From assembly GCF_024979255.1 (NCBI RefSeq), contig NZ_JANLCN010000012.1, forward strand, positions 1-64,000: a stretch of DNA of 64,000 nucleotides. Direction: 5' to 3'. Of the stretch, positions 8,435 to 20,101 are shown piece after piece. The notes below the pieces were generated by a model. That model saw only the letters and a program-made list of their open reading frames with translations. It did not search any database and was not told the DNA's origin. The translations under genes and the position numbers were made by a program. The DNA comes from Herbiconiux moechotypicola. Lineage in GTDB: Bacteria > Actinomycetota > Actinomycetes > Actinomycetales > Microbacteriaceae. Within the stretch, counting starts at the first letter, position 1. Each line of letters begins with the position of its first letter.

Positions 8435-8448
8435 TGTGAACGTGCACA
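8435..8448. promoter_or_regulatory. Operator upstream of the LacI regulator gene
   Basis: TGTGAACGTGCACA is a 14-base imperfect palindrome of the same type as the two operators in front of araD. Located 21 bases before the regulator's ATG, it suggests autoregulation. Confidence 0.55.
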
Positions 8449-8469
8449 TGGTTCCAGCGAAGGTGAGCG

Positions 8470-9795
8470 ATGAGCGAGGCCCCGGGCGACGGCAGGCGCT
8501 CGCGTGCGCCCAGCATCCGCGACGTCGCGCGCCTCGCGGGAGTGTCTCACCAGACCGTCTCCCGCGTGCTCAACAACCACCCGAGCATCCGCGACGAGAC
8601 CAAGGCGCGCGTGCTCGAGGTGATGGAGCAGCTGCAGTACCGGCCCAACCGCGCGGCACGGGCGCTCGTCACCAGCCGTTCGCGCACCATCGGGGTGCTC
8701 ACCTCGTCGCGGTCGGAGTACGGTCCGTCGTCGAGCATCCAGGCCATCGAGGAGGCGGCGCTCGACGCGGGCTACCTCGTGATCACGGCCAACGCCGACG
8801 GCAACTCGAGCGCCTCGATCGCCCGGGCCATCACGCATCTGCTCAACCAGGCGGTCGAGGGGATGGTGGTGATCGCGCCCCAGGTGCGCGTGTTCGACAC
8901 CATCGCCGAGATGCGGCTCGACCTGCCGTTCGTCACGCTGCAGTCGTCGGGGCGGCTCAACGACCACACGCTGTCGGTCGACCAGATCTCGGGGGCGCGA
9001 CAGGCCACCAGGCACCTCATCGAACTCGGGCACCGGGGCATCTACCACCTGGCCGGGCCGCAGGACTGGATCGAGGCCGAGGCGCGCATGGAGGGGTTCC
9101 TGCGCGAGATGAGCGACAACGACGTTCCGACGACGGCGCCGATCCTGGGGGACTGGACGGCGGAGTTCGGCTACCACGCCGGGCGCGAACTGCTGCGGGT
9201 GCGCGACTTCACGGCGATCTTCTCGTCGAACGACCAGATGGCACTGGGGCTCGTGCATGCCATCCGCGACGCCGGGCTCGACGTGCCGCGCGACATCAGC
9301 GTGGTGGGGTTCGACGACATCCCCGAGGCGGCGCACTTCTGGCCGCCGCTCACGACCGTGCGGCAGGACTTCGCCGAGCTCGGCCGGCGTGCGATCGCGG
9401 TGCTGGTCGAGAGCGCAGAGCGCGCCGAGCGGGCGGAGGGCGCTGCCGAGGCCGATGAGCCCGACCGCGGTGAGATCGCCGAGGGGGTGCCGGATGCGCG
9501 GGGTGACGAGCTCGGCGAGGGCGACCGCGCGGCGGGGGATCCCGGTGCGGCGGGCCGGGATGCGGATGCCACCGGCGAGGCGGGCCAGCGGGCTCGAGGT
9601 CGCGCCGGCCGCGGAGTGTGGCGCCGTGTCGCCGGCGGCGCCGAGCCCGCCCTCGACGACGGGCGCGCGCACGCCGCGGACGGTGCTGCACCGCGCTCTG
9701 GTGGGCCGGGTGAACCGGACGAGTCGGCCGACGAGGTCTTCATCCCGACCACGCTCGTGGTGCGTTCGTCCACGGCGGCCCCGGCCTGGCGCTGA
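8470..9795 (+). CDS. LacI-family regulator with long C-terminal insertion, probable arabinose-operon repressor
   Basis: 441 residues against about 340 for the family. The N-terminal HTH is canonical (SIRDVARLAGVSHQTVSRVL, about 15-34, then the hinge YRPNRAARAL). The periplasmic-binding-like domain follows through GFDDIPEA and FWPPLTTVRQDF. After AIAVLVE (about 314) there is an Ala/Gly/Glu/Asp/Arg-rich stretch of about 100 residues without family resemblance. The expected ending then resumes (FIPTTLVVRSSTAAP). The insertion looks disordered and could be expansion of low-complexity GC-rich DNA. ATG with AAGG upstream. Operators at 8380, 8435, 9945 and 9969 point to autoregulation and control of the araD-ChvE-GguAB operon. 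Confidence 0.9.
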   Translation: MSEAPGDGRRSRAPSIRDVARLAGVSHQTVSRVLNNHPSIRDETKARVLEVMEQLQYRPNRAARALVTSRSRTIGVLTSSRSEYGPSSSIQAIEEAALDAGYLVITANADGNSSASIARAITHLLNQAVEGMVVIAPQVRVFDTIAEMRLDLPFVTLQSSGRLNDHTLSVDQISGARQATRHLIELGHRGIYHLAGPQDWIEAEARMEGFLREMSDNDVPTTAPILGDWTAEFGYHAGRELLRVRDFTAIFSSNDQMALGLVHAIRDAGLDVPRDISVVGFDDIPEAAHFWPPLTTVRQDFAELGRRAIAVLVESAERAERAEGAAEADEPDRGEIAEGVPDARGDELGEGDRAAGDPGAAGRDADATGEAGQRARGRAGRGVWRRVAGGAEPALDDGRAHAADGAAPRSGGPGEPDESADEVFIPTTLVVRSSTAAPAWR

Positions 9796-9905
9796 CCTCG
9801 CGCATCCCGCGCGTCTCTGGGCCTCGACGGGTGGCCGCAGGCGGCGGCGAGGAACGCGCACGAGGGGTCCGACGAGGTCAGTTATCGAAACGAGACAATC
9901 GCGGG

Positions 9906-9936
9906 TTGACACATCGGGCGCACACGGGGCTAACAT
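9906..9936 (+). promoter_or_regulatory. Promoter of the araD-sugar importer operon
   Basis: TTGACA (9906-9911) and TAACAT (9931-9936) are separated by 19 bases. Transcription would begin near 9943, directly before the operator pair, so a bound repressor would block initiation or early elongation. Confidence 0.6.
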
Positions 9937-9944
9937 GATCGAGA

Positions 9945-9958
9945 TGTGACCGTTCACA
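9945..9958. promoter_or_regulatory. LacI-type operator 1 of the araD operon
   Basis: TGTGACCGTTCACA. It is the exact reverse complement of operator 2 (9969-9982), and the two centres are 24 bases apart. It lies at the predicted transcription start. Confidence 0.7.
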
Positions 9959-9968
9959 TCACGCGACA

Positions 9969-9982
9969 TGTGAACGGTCACA
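9969..9982. promoter_or_regulatory. LacI-type operator 2 of the araD operon
   Basis: TGTGAACGGTCACA, the reverse complement of operator 1, in the 5' untranslated region. The spacing suggests cooperative binding of two dimers. Confidence 0.7.
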
Positions 9983-10004
9983 CGAGACGAAGGAGTCCCA
10001 CGAC

Positions 10005-10067
10005 ATGCTGTCAGCCGCACCGCACCCGCTCACCGAGCGGGCCCACCACCAGCAGGTGGCGGCATGA
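10005..10067 (+). CDS. 20-residue ORF translationally coupled to araD
   Basis: ATG 10005 follows the strong site GAAGGAG with good spacing. It reads [20 protein letters not shown], and its TGA overlaps the araD ATG (ATGA at 10064-10067). The araD start itself has only a weak ribosome site (GGTGGC), so ribosomes may reach it mainly by termination-reinitiation from this ORF. I do not recognise the peptide. It may be a leader or simply a device for coupling. Confidence 0.55.
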   Translation: MLSAAPHPLTERAHHQQVAA

Positions 10068-10843
10068 GCGGCTTCGGACCCGAGATCGAGGTCGGCATCG
10101 CGCGCCTCCGCGCCGAGATCGCCGCGCTGCACTCCGAACTCACCCGCTACGGGCTCGTCGTGTGGACCGGCGGCAACATCTCCGGCCGTGTCTCCGGCGC
10201 CGACCTCTTCGTCATCAAGCCCTCCGGCGTCTCGTACGACCAGCTCGCCCCCGAGAACATGATCCTCTGCGACCTCGACGGCGACGTCATCCCCGACACC
10301 CCGGGCGCCGCCCGCGCCCCCAGCGTCGACACCGCCGCGCACGCCCACATCTACCGCGAGCTGCCCGAGGTCGGCGGCATCGTGCACACCCACTCGCCCT
10401 ACGCGGCCGCCTGGGCGGCGCTCGGCGAGCCCATCCCGTGCATCGCCTCCACCACGCTGCAGGAGTTCGGCGGCGACATCCCGGTCGGCCCCGACGCGCC
10501 CACGCGCGCCACCGCCGAGATCGGCCGCGGCGTCGTCGAGACGCTCCGTGGTCACGCCTCGCCCTCGGTGCTCATGCCCGGCCACGGGCCGTTCAGCCTG
10601 GGCCCGGATGCGCGCAGCGCCGTGAAGGCGGCCGTGCTTCTCGAAGACGCGGCCCGCGTCGCGCACCTCGCGCGCCAGCTCGGCGAGCCCCGCCGCTACG
10701 GCGCGCCCGCCGGCACCACCCGGGCCGGCGCCCCCAGAACCTCCCCTCGCACCACGTCCCGTTCCGAGAAACACCCTCCCGAACCACCGAAACCGAAACA
10801 GACGACGAAGTCCCTCACCACCACACGAAAGGAAACACAGTGA
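10064..10843 (+). CDS. araD: L-ribulose-5-phosphate 4-epimerase (class II aldolase family)
   Basis: 259 residues. It interconverts L-ribulose 5-phosphate and D-xylulose 5-phosphate, the last step of bacterial L-arabinose breakdown. Class II aldolase marks are [10 protein letters not shown] (about 31-40), [10 protein letters not shown] (phosphate site), AHAHIY and VHTHSPYA (zinc ligands), and a late MPGHGPF. The domain ends near residue 215; the remaining 45 residues are a Thr/Pro/Arg/Lys-rich tail read through the next gene's ribosome site, longer than usual. It overlaps the substrate-binding-protein GTG by four bases. The context of sugar importer and LacI control fits arabinose. A related 4-epimerase such as L-fuculose-phosphate aldolase is less likely. 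Confidence 0.85.
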   Translation: MSGFGPEIEVGIARLRAEIAALHSELTRYGLVVWTGGNISGRVSGADLFVIKPSGVSYDQLAPENMILCDLDGDVIPDTPGAARAPSVDTAAHAHIYRELPEVGGIVHTHSPYAAAWAALGEPIPCIASTTLQEFGGDIPVGPDAPTRATAEIGRGVVETLRGHASPSVLMPGHGPFSLGPDARSAVKAAVLLEDAARVAHLARQLGEPRRYGAPAGTTRAGAPRTSPRTTSRSEKHPPEPPKPKQTTKSLTTTRKETQ

Positions 10844-11967
10844 AGATCAAGACACTGCTCGCCGGAGTCGCCACGGGCGCACTCATGGTCAGCCTGGCCG
10901 CCTGCTCCTCCGGCGGCAGCGGCGGAAGCACCGACGGAGGCGGCGGAGGCGGCGGCCTCATCGGCGTCGCGATGCCGACGAAGTCGTCGGAGCGCTGGAT
11001 CCAGGACGGCGACGCCGTCAAGGAGCAGCTGGAGGCCGCCGGCTACACCGTCGACCTGCAGTACGCCGAGGACGACATCCCCACCCAGGTCTCGCAGATC
11101 GAGAACATGATCACCAAGGGCGCCGAAGCCCTCATCATCGCCTCGATCGACGGCACCACGCTCACCAGCGTGCTGCAGGAGGCGGCCGACAGCGATATCC
11201 CGGTGATCGCCTACGACCGTCTCATCCGCGACACCGAGAACGTCGACTACTACGCCTCCTTCGACAACTACAAGGTGGGTGTGCAGCAGGCCAACTCGGT
11301 GCTGAACGGCCTGGGCCTCGTCGACCTCGAGGGCGCCCCGATCGACGGCGCCCCCGCGGGCCCGTTCAACATCGAACTGTTCGCCGGTTCGCCCGACGAC
11401 AACAACGCCACGTTCTTCTGGAACGGCGCGATCGACACCCTCCAGCCCTACATCGACGAGGGCACCCTCGTCGTGAAGAGCGGCCAGGAGGACTTCGAGC
11501 AGGCCGCCACGCTCCGCTGGGACGGTGAGACCGCCCAGAAGCGCATGGAGAACATCCTCACCTCCACCTACTCCGACGGTTCCAAGGTGAACGGCGTGCT
11601 CTCGCCCTACGACGGCATCTCGCGCGGCATCATCTCGGCCCTCACCGACGCCGGCTACACGGTCGGTGCGGAGTGGCCCGTCATCTCGGGTCAGGATGCG
11701 GAGCTCGACTCGGTCAAGGCGATCGTGGCCGGCGAGCAGTACGCGACCATCTTCAAGGACACCCGCAACCTCGCGAAGGTGGCCGTGGACATGGCGACGG
11801 CGCTGCTCGAGGGCAACGAGCCCGAGACCAACAACACCACCGACTACGACAACGGCGTGAAGGTCGTGCCGAGCTACCTGCTCGAGTCGCAGATCGTGGT
11901 GAAGGACAACATCACCGAGGTCCTGGTCGACTCCGGCTACTGGACCGAAGAGGAGATCAACGGCTGA
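10840..11967 (+). CDS. chvE: Sugar ABC transporter substrate-binding lipoprotein (ChvE-like)
   Basis: 375 residues. GTG overlaps the araD stop (GTGA) and has AAAGGAA upstream. The lipoprotein signal is [20 protein letters not shown], with the lipidated Cys about 22, followed by a Gly/Ser-rich tether. The mature part has the periplasmic-binding type I pattern: [47 protein letters not shown] and [15 protein letters not shown]. These stretches are typical of the multiple-monosaccharide binding protein ChvE/GguC group, which binds arabinose, galactose, glucose or xylose. It is followed by its ATPase and permease. Confidence 0.9.
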   Translation: MKIKTLLAGVATGALMVSLAACSSGGSGGSTDGGGGGGGLIGVAMPTKSSERWIQDGDAVKEQLEAAGYTVDLQYAEDDIPTQVSQIENMITKGAEALIIASIDGTTLTSVLQEAADSDIPVIAYDRLIRDTENVDYYASFDNYKVGVQQANSVLNGLGLVDLEGAPIDGAPAGPFNIELFAGSPDDNNATFFWNGAIDTLQPYIDEGTLVVKSGQEDFEQAATLRWDGETAQKRMENILTSTYSDGSKVNGVLSPYDGISRGIISALTDAGYTVGAEWPVISGQDAELDSVKAIVAGEQYATIFKDTRNLAKVAVDMATALLEGNEPETNNTTDYDNGVKVVPSYLLESQIVVKDNITEVLVDSGYWTEEEING

Positions 11968-12009
11968 TCCGAGGATCCGGCCGTCGATCCCTTCGACACC
12001 ACGACCGAG

Positions 12010-12040
12010 GCCCCGGCCGCGTGACCAGCGCGGCCGGGGC
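12010..12040 (+). terminator. Intercistronic hairpin between binding protein and ATPase genes
   Basis: GCCCCGGCCGCG pairs perfectly with CGCGGCCGGGGC around a 7-base loop, 43 bases after the binding-protein stop. With no T-run and the operon continuing, it is more likely an mRNA-stabilising or partial-termination element that keeps the binding protein in excess. Confidence 0.55.
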
Positions 12041-12102
12041 ACCGGTCGGTTCCCTCCCACCGCACCACCCCGTCGACCCGAGGCCAGGAAAGGCACACTT
12101 CC

Positions 12103-13641
<1,539 letters not shown>

Positions 13642-13672
13642 CGCGCGCTTGCGGAGAGGAGAATCTACGACC

Positions 13673-14914
13673 ATGTCCGACCTCGAGACGAAGCCGTCCG
13701 ACACCACGGCCGCGGGCGCGCAAGTCAACCCCGTCGACAACAAGTTCACCGAGCGCATCAGCCACATCCTGGGCGACCTCGGCAAGAACGGCATCTTCAT
13801 CGCCCTCATCCTGGTGGTGGTGCTGTTCAGCATCCTCACCAACGGCATCCTGCTGAGGCCCCAGAACATCTCCAACCTGATCGTGCAGAACGGGTACATC
13901 CTCGTGCTGGCGATCGGCATGGTGATGGTCATCATCGCCGGTCACATCGACCTCTCCGTGGGGTCGGTGGCCGCGTTCGTCGGCGCCGTGTCGGGCGTGT
14001 TCGCCGTGCAGTGGGGGCTGCCCTGGTGGCTGTCGATCATCCTGTCGCTGCTCGTCGGCGCCCTGGTGGGCGTGTGGCAGGGCTTCTGGATCGCCTTCGT
14101 GGGCATACCCGCGTTCATCGTGACGTTGGCGGGCATGCTCATCTTCCGCGGGCTCGCGCTCGTGGTGCTCGGCAACGCGAACATCGGCTCGTTCCCGGCG
14201 GAGTACCGCGCGCTCGGCAACGGCTTCCTCACCGACGTGTTCGGCGAGTTCGAGCTCGACCCGCTCACGCTCGGCATCGCGGCGCTCGCGATCGTGGCGC
14301 TCGTCGTGCAGCAGTTCCGCACCCGCCGTGGCCGTCAGAGCTACGGGCAGGAGGTGGAGCCCTTCGCCTGGTTCATCGCCAAGCTCGTGCTCGTGGCCGT
14401 GGCCATCGGGCTGTTCGCCTTCGCGCTCGCCTCGTACAAGGGCATCCCGGTCACGCTCATCGTGCTGGCCGTGCTGGTGCTCATCTACGGCGTCGTCATG
14501 AACCGGTCGACCTTCGGCCGCCACGTCTACGCCATCGGCGGCAACCTGCACGCGGCCGAGCTCTCGGGCATCAAGACCCGCAACGTCACCTTCTGGCTGT
14601 TCGTGAACATGGGCTTCCTCGCCGCCCTGGCGGGCCTCATCTTCACCGCGCGACTCAACCTCGCGGGCCCGAAGGCCGGTGACGGCTTCGAGCTCGAGGC
14701 CATCTCGGCGGCGTTCATCGGCGGCGCGGCGGTGCAGGGTGGTGTGGGCACCATCGGCGGCGCGATCATCGGTGGTCTCATCATCGGTGTGCTCAACAAC
14801 GGCATGTCGATCATGGGCATCGGCATCGAGTGGCAGCAGGCCGTGAAGGGTCTCGTGCTGCTGCTGGCCGTGGCGTTCGACGTGTACAACAAGCGCCGCT
14901 CCGGAGGGCGCTGA
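13673..14914 (+). CDS. gguB: Sugar ABC transporter permease (GguB/MmsB-like)
   Basis: 413 residues; ATG 13673 is chosen for GGAGAGGAG upstream and the normal soluble N-terminus. There are about ten hydrophobic segments. The CUT2 permease signature GMVMVIIAGHIDLSVGSVAAFVG is present in the second to third segments. GRHVYAIGGNLHAAELSGI and the final AAFIGGAAVQGGVGTIGGAIIG are also characteristic. A central hydrophilic loop (about 210-240) is typical of the GguB subgroup. It forms the channel for the neighbouring ChvE and GguA proteins. Confidence 0.93.
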   Translation: MSDLETKPSDTTAAGAQVNPVDNKFTERISHILGDLGKNGIFIALILVVVLFSILTNGILLRPQNISNLIVQNGYILVLAIGMVMVIIAGHIDLSVGSVAAFVGAVSGVFAVQWGLPWWLSIILSLLVGALVGVWQGFWIAFVGIPAFIVTLAGMLIFRGLALVVLGNANIGSFPAEYRALGNGFLTDVFGEFELDPLTLGIAALAIVALVVQQFRTRRGRQSYGQEVEPFAWFIAKLVLVAVAIGLFAFALASYKGIPVTLIVLAVLVLIYGVVMNRSTFGRHVYAIGGNLHAAELSGIKTRNVTFWLFVNMGFLAALAGLIFTARLNLAGPKAGDGFELEAISAAFIGGAAVQGGVGTIGGAIIGGLIIGVLNNGMSIMGIGIEWQQAVKGLVLLLAVAFDVYNKRRSGGR

Positions 14915-15022
14915 CGCGCATCCCGAGTACCGTTCCCGAGCCGCCGGGCTCCGCTCCGCCGCGTTGTGGCGAGGCGGAGGCCGGCGGCTCGACCGTGTGG
15001 GGGCGTGCGGCAGGATGGGAGT

Positions 15023-16528
15023 GTGAGCAGCATGGCCGAAGGTGACGTGTTCCGGTTCGGGCTGGCGGGCCGCGGCGAGCTCCTGGCGCGAGGCGGCGAG
15101 ATCGCGGTGGCGCTCGGCGGGCCGTCCTCGGGGCTCGGGGGCGTGGCGGCCGAGGTGGTGCGGCGCATCGCGCGGGGTTCGCGGCGGCAGCCCGTGTACG
15201 GGTTCGTCGGGCGGCGCCGAGGGCTGGCGCCCGCGCTCGGGGTGGCCGAGAACGTGTTCATGGGCAACGAGCGGATGCGCGGCTCGGGTCTGCTGCAGTG
15301 GGGCGTCGACTGGGAGGCCACGCGGCGCGAGGCGGGGGAGCTGCTGCGGGAACTGGGGAGTTCGGCGGCTCCGACGTCGCCGGCCGCCGGGCTGGGGGAG
15401 TTCGACCGGCTGATCGTGGAGATCGCGCGGGCGCTGGTGCGCGAGGCCGTGCTGCTCGTGCTCGACGAGCCCTTCGCCGAGCTCGACCAGGGCGAGGCGG
15501 CGCGGCTGGTGGCGGCGCTGCGCGTGGTGGTGGAGCGCGGGGTCGCGGTTCTCGTGCTGAGCGAGCGGCCGCATGCGGCGCTCGGCTACGCCGACGCGGT
15601 GAGCGTGGTGCGCGACGGCGAGGTGGTGTCGATGCGGGTTCGCGGCGAGTGGGCGGCGGATGCGCGGGGTGCGGCGGATGCGGTGCTGCGGGACGTGCTC
15701 ACCGAGATGGTCGCCGGGCGCGCGCTCGTGTCGGCGCTGGAGGGGCGCGCATCCGGAGCCGTCGGCGATGCGGAGGCCGCCGAGCTGCCCCTCCTCGAGG
15801 TATCGCACTGGACGGTGCGCGACACCGTTCAGCCCGAGAGGGTGCTCGTCGAGGACGTGGGCTTCGCGGTGGCGCCGGGCGAGATCGTGGGGCTCGCGGG
15901 CTTCAGCGGATCGGGCGCCGACGCGCTGCTGCTCAGCGTGTACGGTCAGTCGGAAGGCACGAAGGCTGGGGGTGTCGTCGCTGTGCTGGGCGCCGAGGTC
16001 GACACGGCGACCGTGGAGAAGGCGATCGCCGCCGGGCTGTACCTCGTGGCGGGCGATCCGCCGCGGTATCGGCTGCGTTTCATCGGTGGTCTCGCGGTGC
16101 CGGTGTCGGCGTCGTCGGTGCCGCGGCTCGCCGCGCTCGGGCTGATCGACCGCGACAGCGACACCGACCCGGGCGACGGTGTCGGGGGGCGCCTGCTCGG
16201 GGCCGTGCGCTCGTTCGGGCGCTCGGGCAGCGGCCCTGACCAGGTCGCGGGCCTCATCCGCGAGTTCCCCGCGTCGGAGCGCGCGGTGCTGCTGCTGAGC
16301 GACCCCACGAAGGGCCTCCCGGAGGCGCGCCGCCACGAGGTACGCGCCGGCATCCGCGCGGTCGCCGCCGCGGGCAAGGGCGTCGTGCTCGCCTCCCCCG
16401 ACCTCGCCGAGCTTGCGCAGCTCTGCGACCGTGTCGTGGTGCTCGCCGACGGTCGCGTCACCGGCGAGTGGCGCCCCGCATCCCCGCCCCCGCTTCCCGG
16501 CCTCGCGGCCCTCCTCGCCCCGCGCTGA
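15023..16528 (+). CDS. Degenerate double-ABC protein, paralogue of the sugar ATPase, no Walker A
   Basis: About 501 residues from GTG 15023 (AGGA 7 bases upstream); ATG 15032 is an equally possible start. The order of elements follows a CUT2 ATPase, yet the first nucleotide loop reads ALGGPSSGLGG and the second GLAGFSGSGADALLL, neither with the GKS/T lysine. Walker B is kept (LLVLDEPFAELD), and the family-typical VGLAENVFMGNE-like stretch survives as LGVAENVFMGNERM. The second half has no LSGG signature. It is intact over 500 codons, so it is unlikely to be a recent pseudogene. It may be a regulatory or structural partner of the importer upstream. Spacing from the permease is 108 bases. Confidence 0.75.
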   Translation: MSSMAEGDVFRFGLAGRGELLARGGEIAVALGGPSSGLGGVAAEVVRRIARGSRRQPVYGFVGRRRGLAPALGVAENVFMGNERMRGSGLLQWGVDWEATRREAGELLRELGSSAAPTSPAAGLGEFDRLIVEIARALVREAVLLVLDEPFAELDQGEAARLVAALRVVVERGVAVLVLSERPHAALGYADAVSVVRDGEVVSMRVRGEWAADARGAADAVLRDVLTEMVAGRALVSALEGRASGAVGDAEAAELPLLEVSHWTVRDTVQPERVLVEDVGFAVAPGEIVGLAGFSGSGADALLLSVYGQSEGTKAGGVVAVLGAEVDTATVEKAIAAGLYLVAGDPPRYRLRFIGGLAVPVSASSVPRLAALGLIDRDSDTDPGDGVGGRLLGAVRSFGRSGSGPDQVAGLIREFPASERAVLLLSDPTKGLPEARRHEVRAGIRAVAAAGKGVVLASPDLAELAQLCDRVVVLADGRVTGEWRPASPPPLPGLAALLAPR

Positions 16529-16577
16529 GGTACGTCAGCTCGAGCCGTCCCGTCCCGTCGAGTCCACCCTGTCCCAT

Positions 16578-16636
16578 TCGAGTGGGCGAAATCGGTCGCT
16601 ACACCCGCGGGACAGCGACTGATTGCGCCCACTCGA
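16578..16636. terminator. 23-bp inverted repeat between convergent operons
   Basis: Arms 16578-16600 and 16614-16636 match in 21 of 23 positions around a 13-base loop; the outer 11 bases, TCGAGTGGGCG, are perfect. It lies between the sugar-import operon and galK, which converge, so a two-way terminator is likely. It lacks a T-run. The unusual arm length could also mark a mobile repeat. Confidence 0.6.
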
Positions 16637-16671
16637 GGGGGACGCGAGGACGCGGGTCGCGCGGGCGCGGG

Positions 16672-17877
<1,206 letters not shown>

Positions 17878-17980
17878 GGTCTGCTCGCTAGTCGGTGGGG
17901 CGCCGGATGCGCGGGGTCGGGTTGGGGGAAGGGGGCGGATGCGGTGCCGCTCGGAAGGAGAGTCGGGCGCGCCGACCGGG

Positions 17981-19111
<1,131 letters not shown>

Positions 19112-19126
19112 CACCACAGTTAGCCA

Positions 19127-19193
19127 CTTTCGTTTGCACAAGTCAAGTCGAAAACTGCTTGAGCATTGACAAGCAAATGAAGTGAAACGAAAC
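19127..19193. promoter_or_regulatory. Divergent galT/deoR promoter region with inverted operator halves
   Basis: CTTTCGTTTG (19127-19136) and GAAACGAAAC (19184-19193) are inverted copies of one motif, as expected for a DeoR-type regulator. The region is far more AT-rich than its surroundings. On the minus strand it contains TTGACT and TAACTG for galT. The regulator starts at 19201. Confidence 0.5.
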
Positions 19194-19200
19194 TAATGGG

Positions 19201-20004
19201 ATGCCCCATGACGCCGAGCAGCTCCCCGCGGCCCTGCGGCGCGAACGCATCATCGCGCTCATCGCCGCGAGCGGCTTCGTGCGGGTCGCCGAGCTCAGCC
19301 GCGAGTTCGGGGTGTCGGAGGTCACGGTGCGCTCCGATCTCGACGCGATCGAGCGCGAGCATCCCATCGACCGCGTGCACGGCGGGGCGGTCATGCGGGG
19401 GTCGACGGTGCGCCGTGAGGAGCCGTTCGAGGCCGCGCTCGCGAGCGCTGCCGAGGAGAAGCGGCGCATCGGGGTGGCGGCCGCCGCCCTGGTGACGAGC
19501 GGGTCGAGCATCCTCCTCGACGTGGGCACCACCCCCGCCGCGGTGGCGGCCGCGCTGCTCGAGCGCGACGAGCTCGACGACGTGGTCGTCGTGACGAACA
19601 GCCTCACCACGGCGCTCGCGCTCGAGCCCGCCATCCCGCGCTTCACCGTGGTGGTCACGGGCGGTACCCTCCGGCCGCTCCAGCACTCCCTCGTGGCGCC
19701 CTACGCCTCGCAGCTGCTCGACGAGCTGCACGTCGACCTGGCGTTCCTCGGCGGCACCGGCGTGCATCCCGAGCGGGGCGTCACCAACGTCAACCTGGCC
19801 GAGACCGAGCTGAAGAGACGGATGCTGCTGGCCGCCGACCGCGCGGTGATCGTGGCCGACGCCTCGAAGCTGGGCGTGGTCGACCTGGGACGCATCGGGC
19901 GCATCGAGGAGTTCGACGTGCTCGTCACCTCGCCCGGCGGGCCGGACGGCCGGGACGGCCTCGACGGATTGGCCGAACGGGGCCTCGAGGTCGTCGTGGC
20001 CTGA
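19201..20004 (+). CDS. DeoR/GlpR-family regulator, probable gal operon repressor
   Basis: 267 residues. The N-terminal DeoR helix-turn-helix has FVRVAELSREFGVSEVTVRSDLDAI (about 27-51) and the usual RVHGGAV that follows. The C-terminal sensor domain has the sugar-phosphate loop LLDVGTTPAAVA, VTNSLTTALAL and DLAFLGGTGVHPERGVTNVN. Such sensors bind phosphorylated sugars. It is divergent from galT with 89 bases between, so control of galTK is the natural reading. No clear ribosome site precedes the ATG. Confidence 0.9.
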   Translation: MPHDAEQLPAALRRERIIALIAASGFVRVAELSREFGVSEVTVRSDLDAIEREHPIDRVHGGAVMRGSTVRREEPFEAALASAAEEKRRIGVAAAALVTSGSSILLDVGTTPAAVAAALLERDELDDVVVVTNSLTTALALEPAIPRFTVVVTGGTLRPLQHSLVAPYASQLLDELHVDLAFLGGTGVHPERGVTNVNLAETELKRRMLLAADRAVIVADASKLGVVDLGRIGRIEEFDVLVTSPGGPDGRDGLDGLAERGLEVVVA

Positions 20005-20069
20005 CTAGACTCGTTCGGACGCCGACGGAACGTGCCGCGAGCGCCCTCTTTCCATCGTCGGAATCGATC

Positions 20070-20085
20070 GCGGGCCGCGGCCCGC
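20070..20085 (+). promoter_or_regulatory. Perfect palindrome directly before the efflux gene's ribosome site
   Basis: GCGGGCCGCGGCCCGC, a perfect 16-base palindrome, abuts AGGA (20086-20089). As RNA it could fold into a hairpin that hinders ribosome access to the efflux gene, whose leader from a TAGACT -10 at about 20006 would be roughly 88 bases long. Confidence 0.4.
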
Positions 20086-20101
20086 AGGATTGCACTGCCC
20101 T

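Noticed and set aside
9796-9900. Gap after the first LacI gene checked for a separate small gene
   Set aside because: No frame with a convincing ribosome site; it only leads into the araD promoter.
15023-16528. Calling the Walker-A-less ABC gene a pseudogene
   Set aside because: There is no frameshift or internal stop over 500 codons, Walker B is preserved, and it sits in order within the operon; functional divergence is the better reading until relatives are compared.
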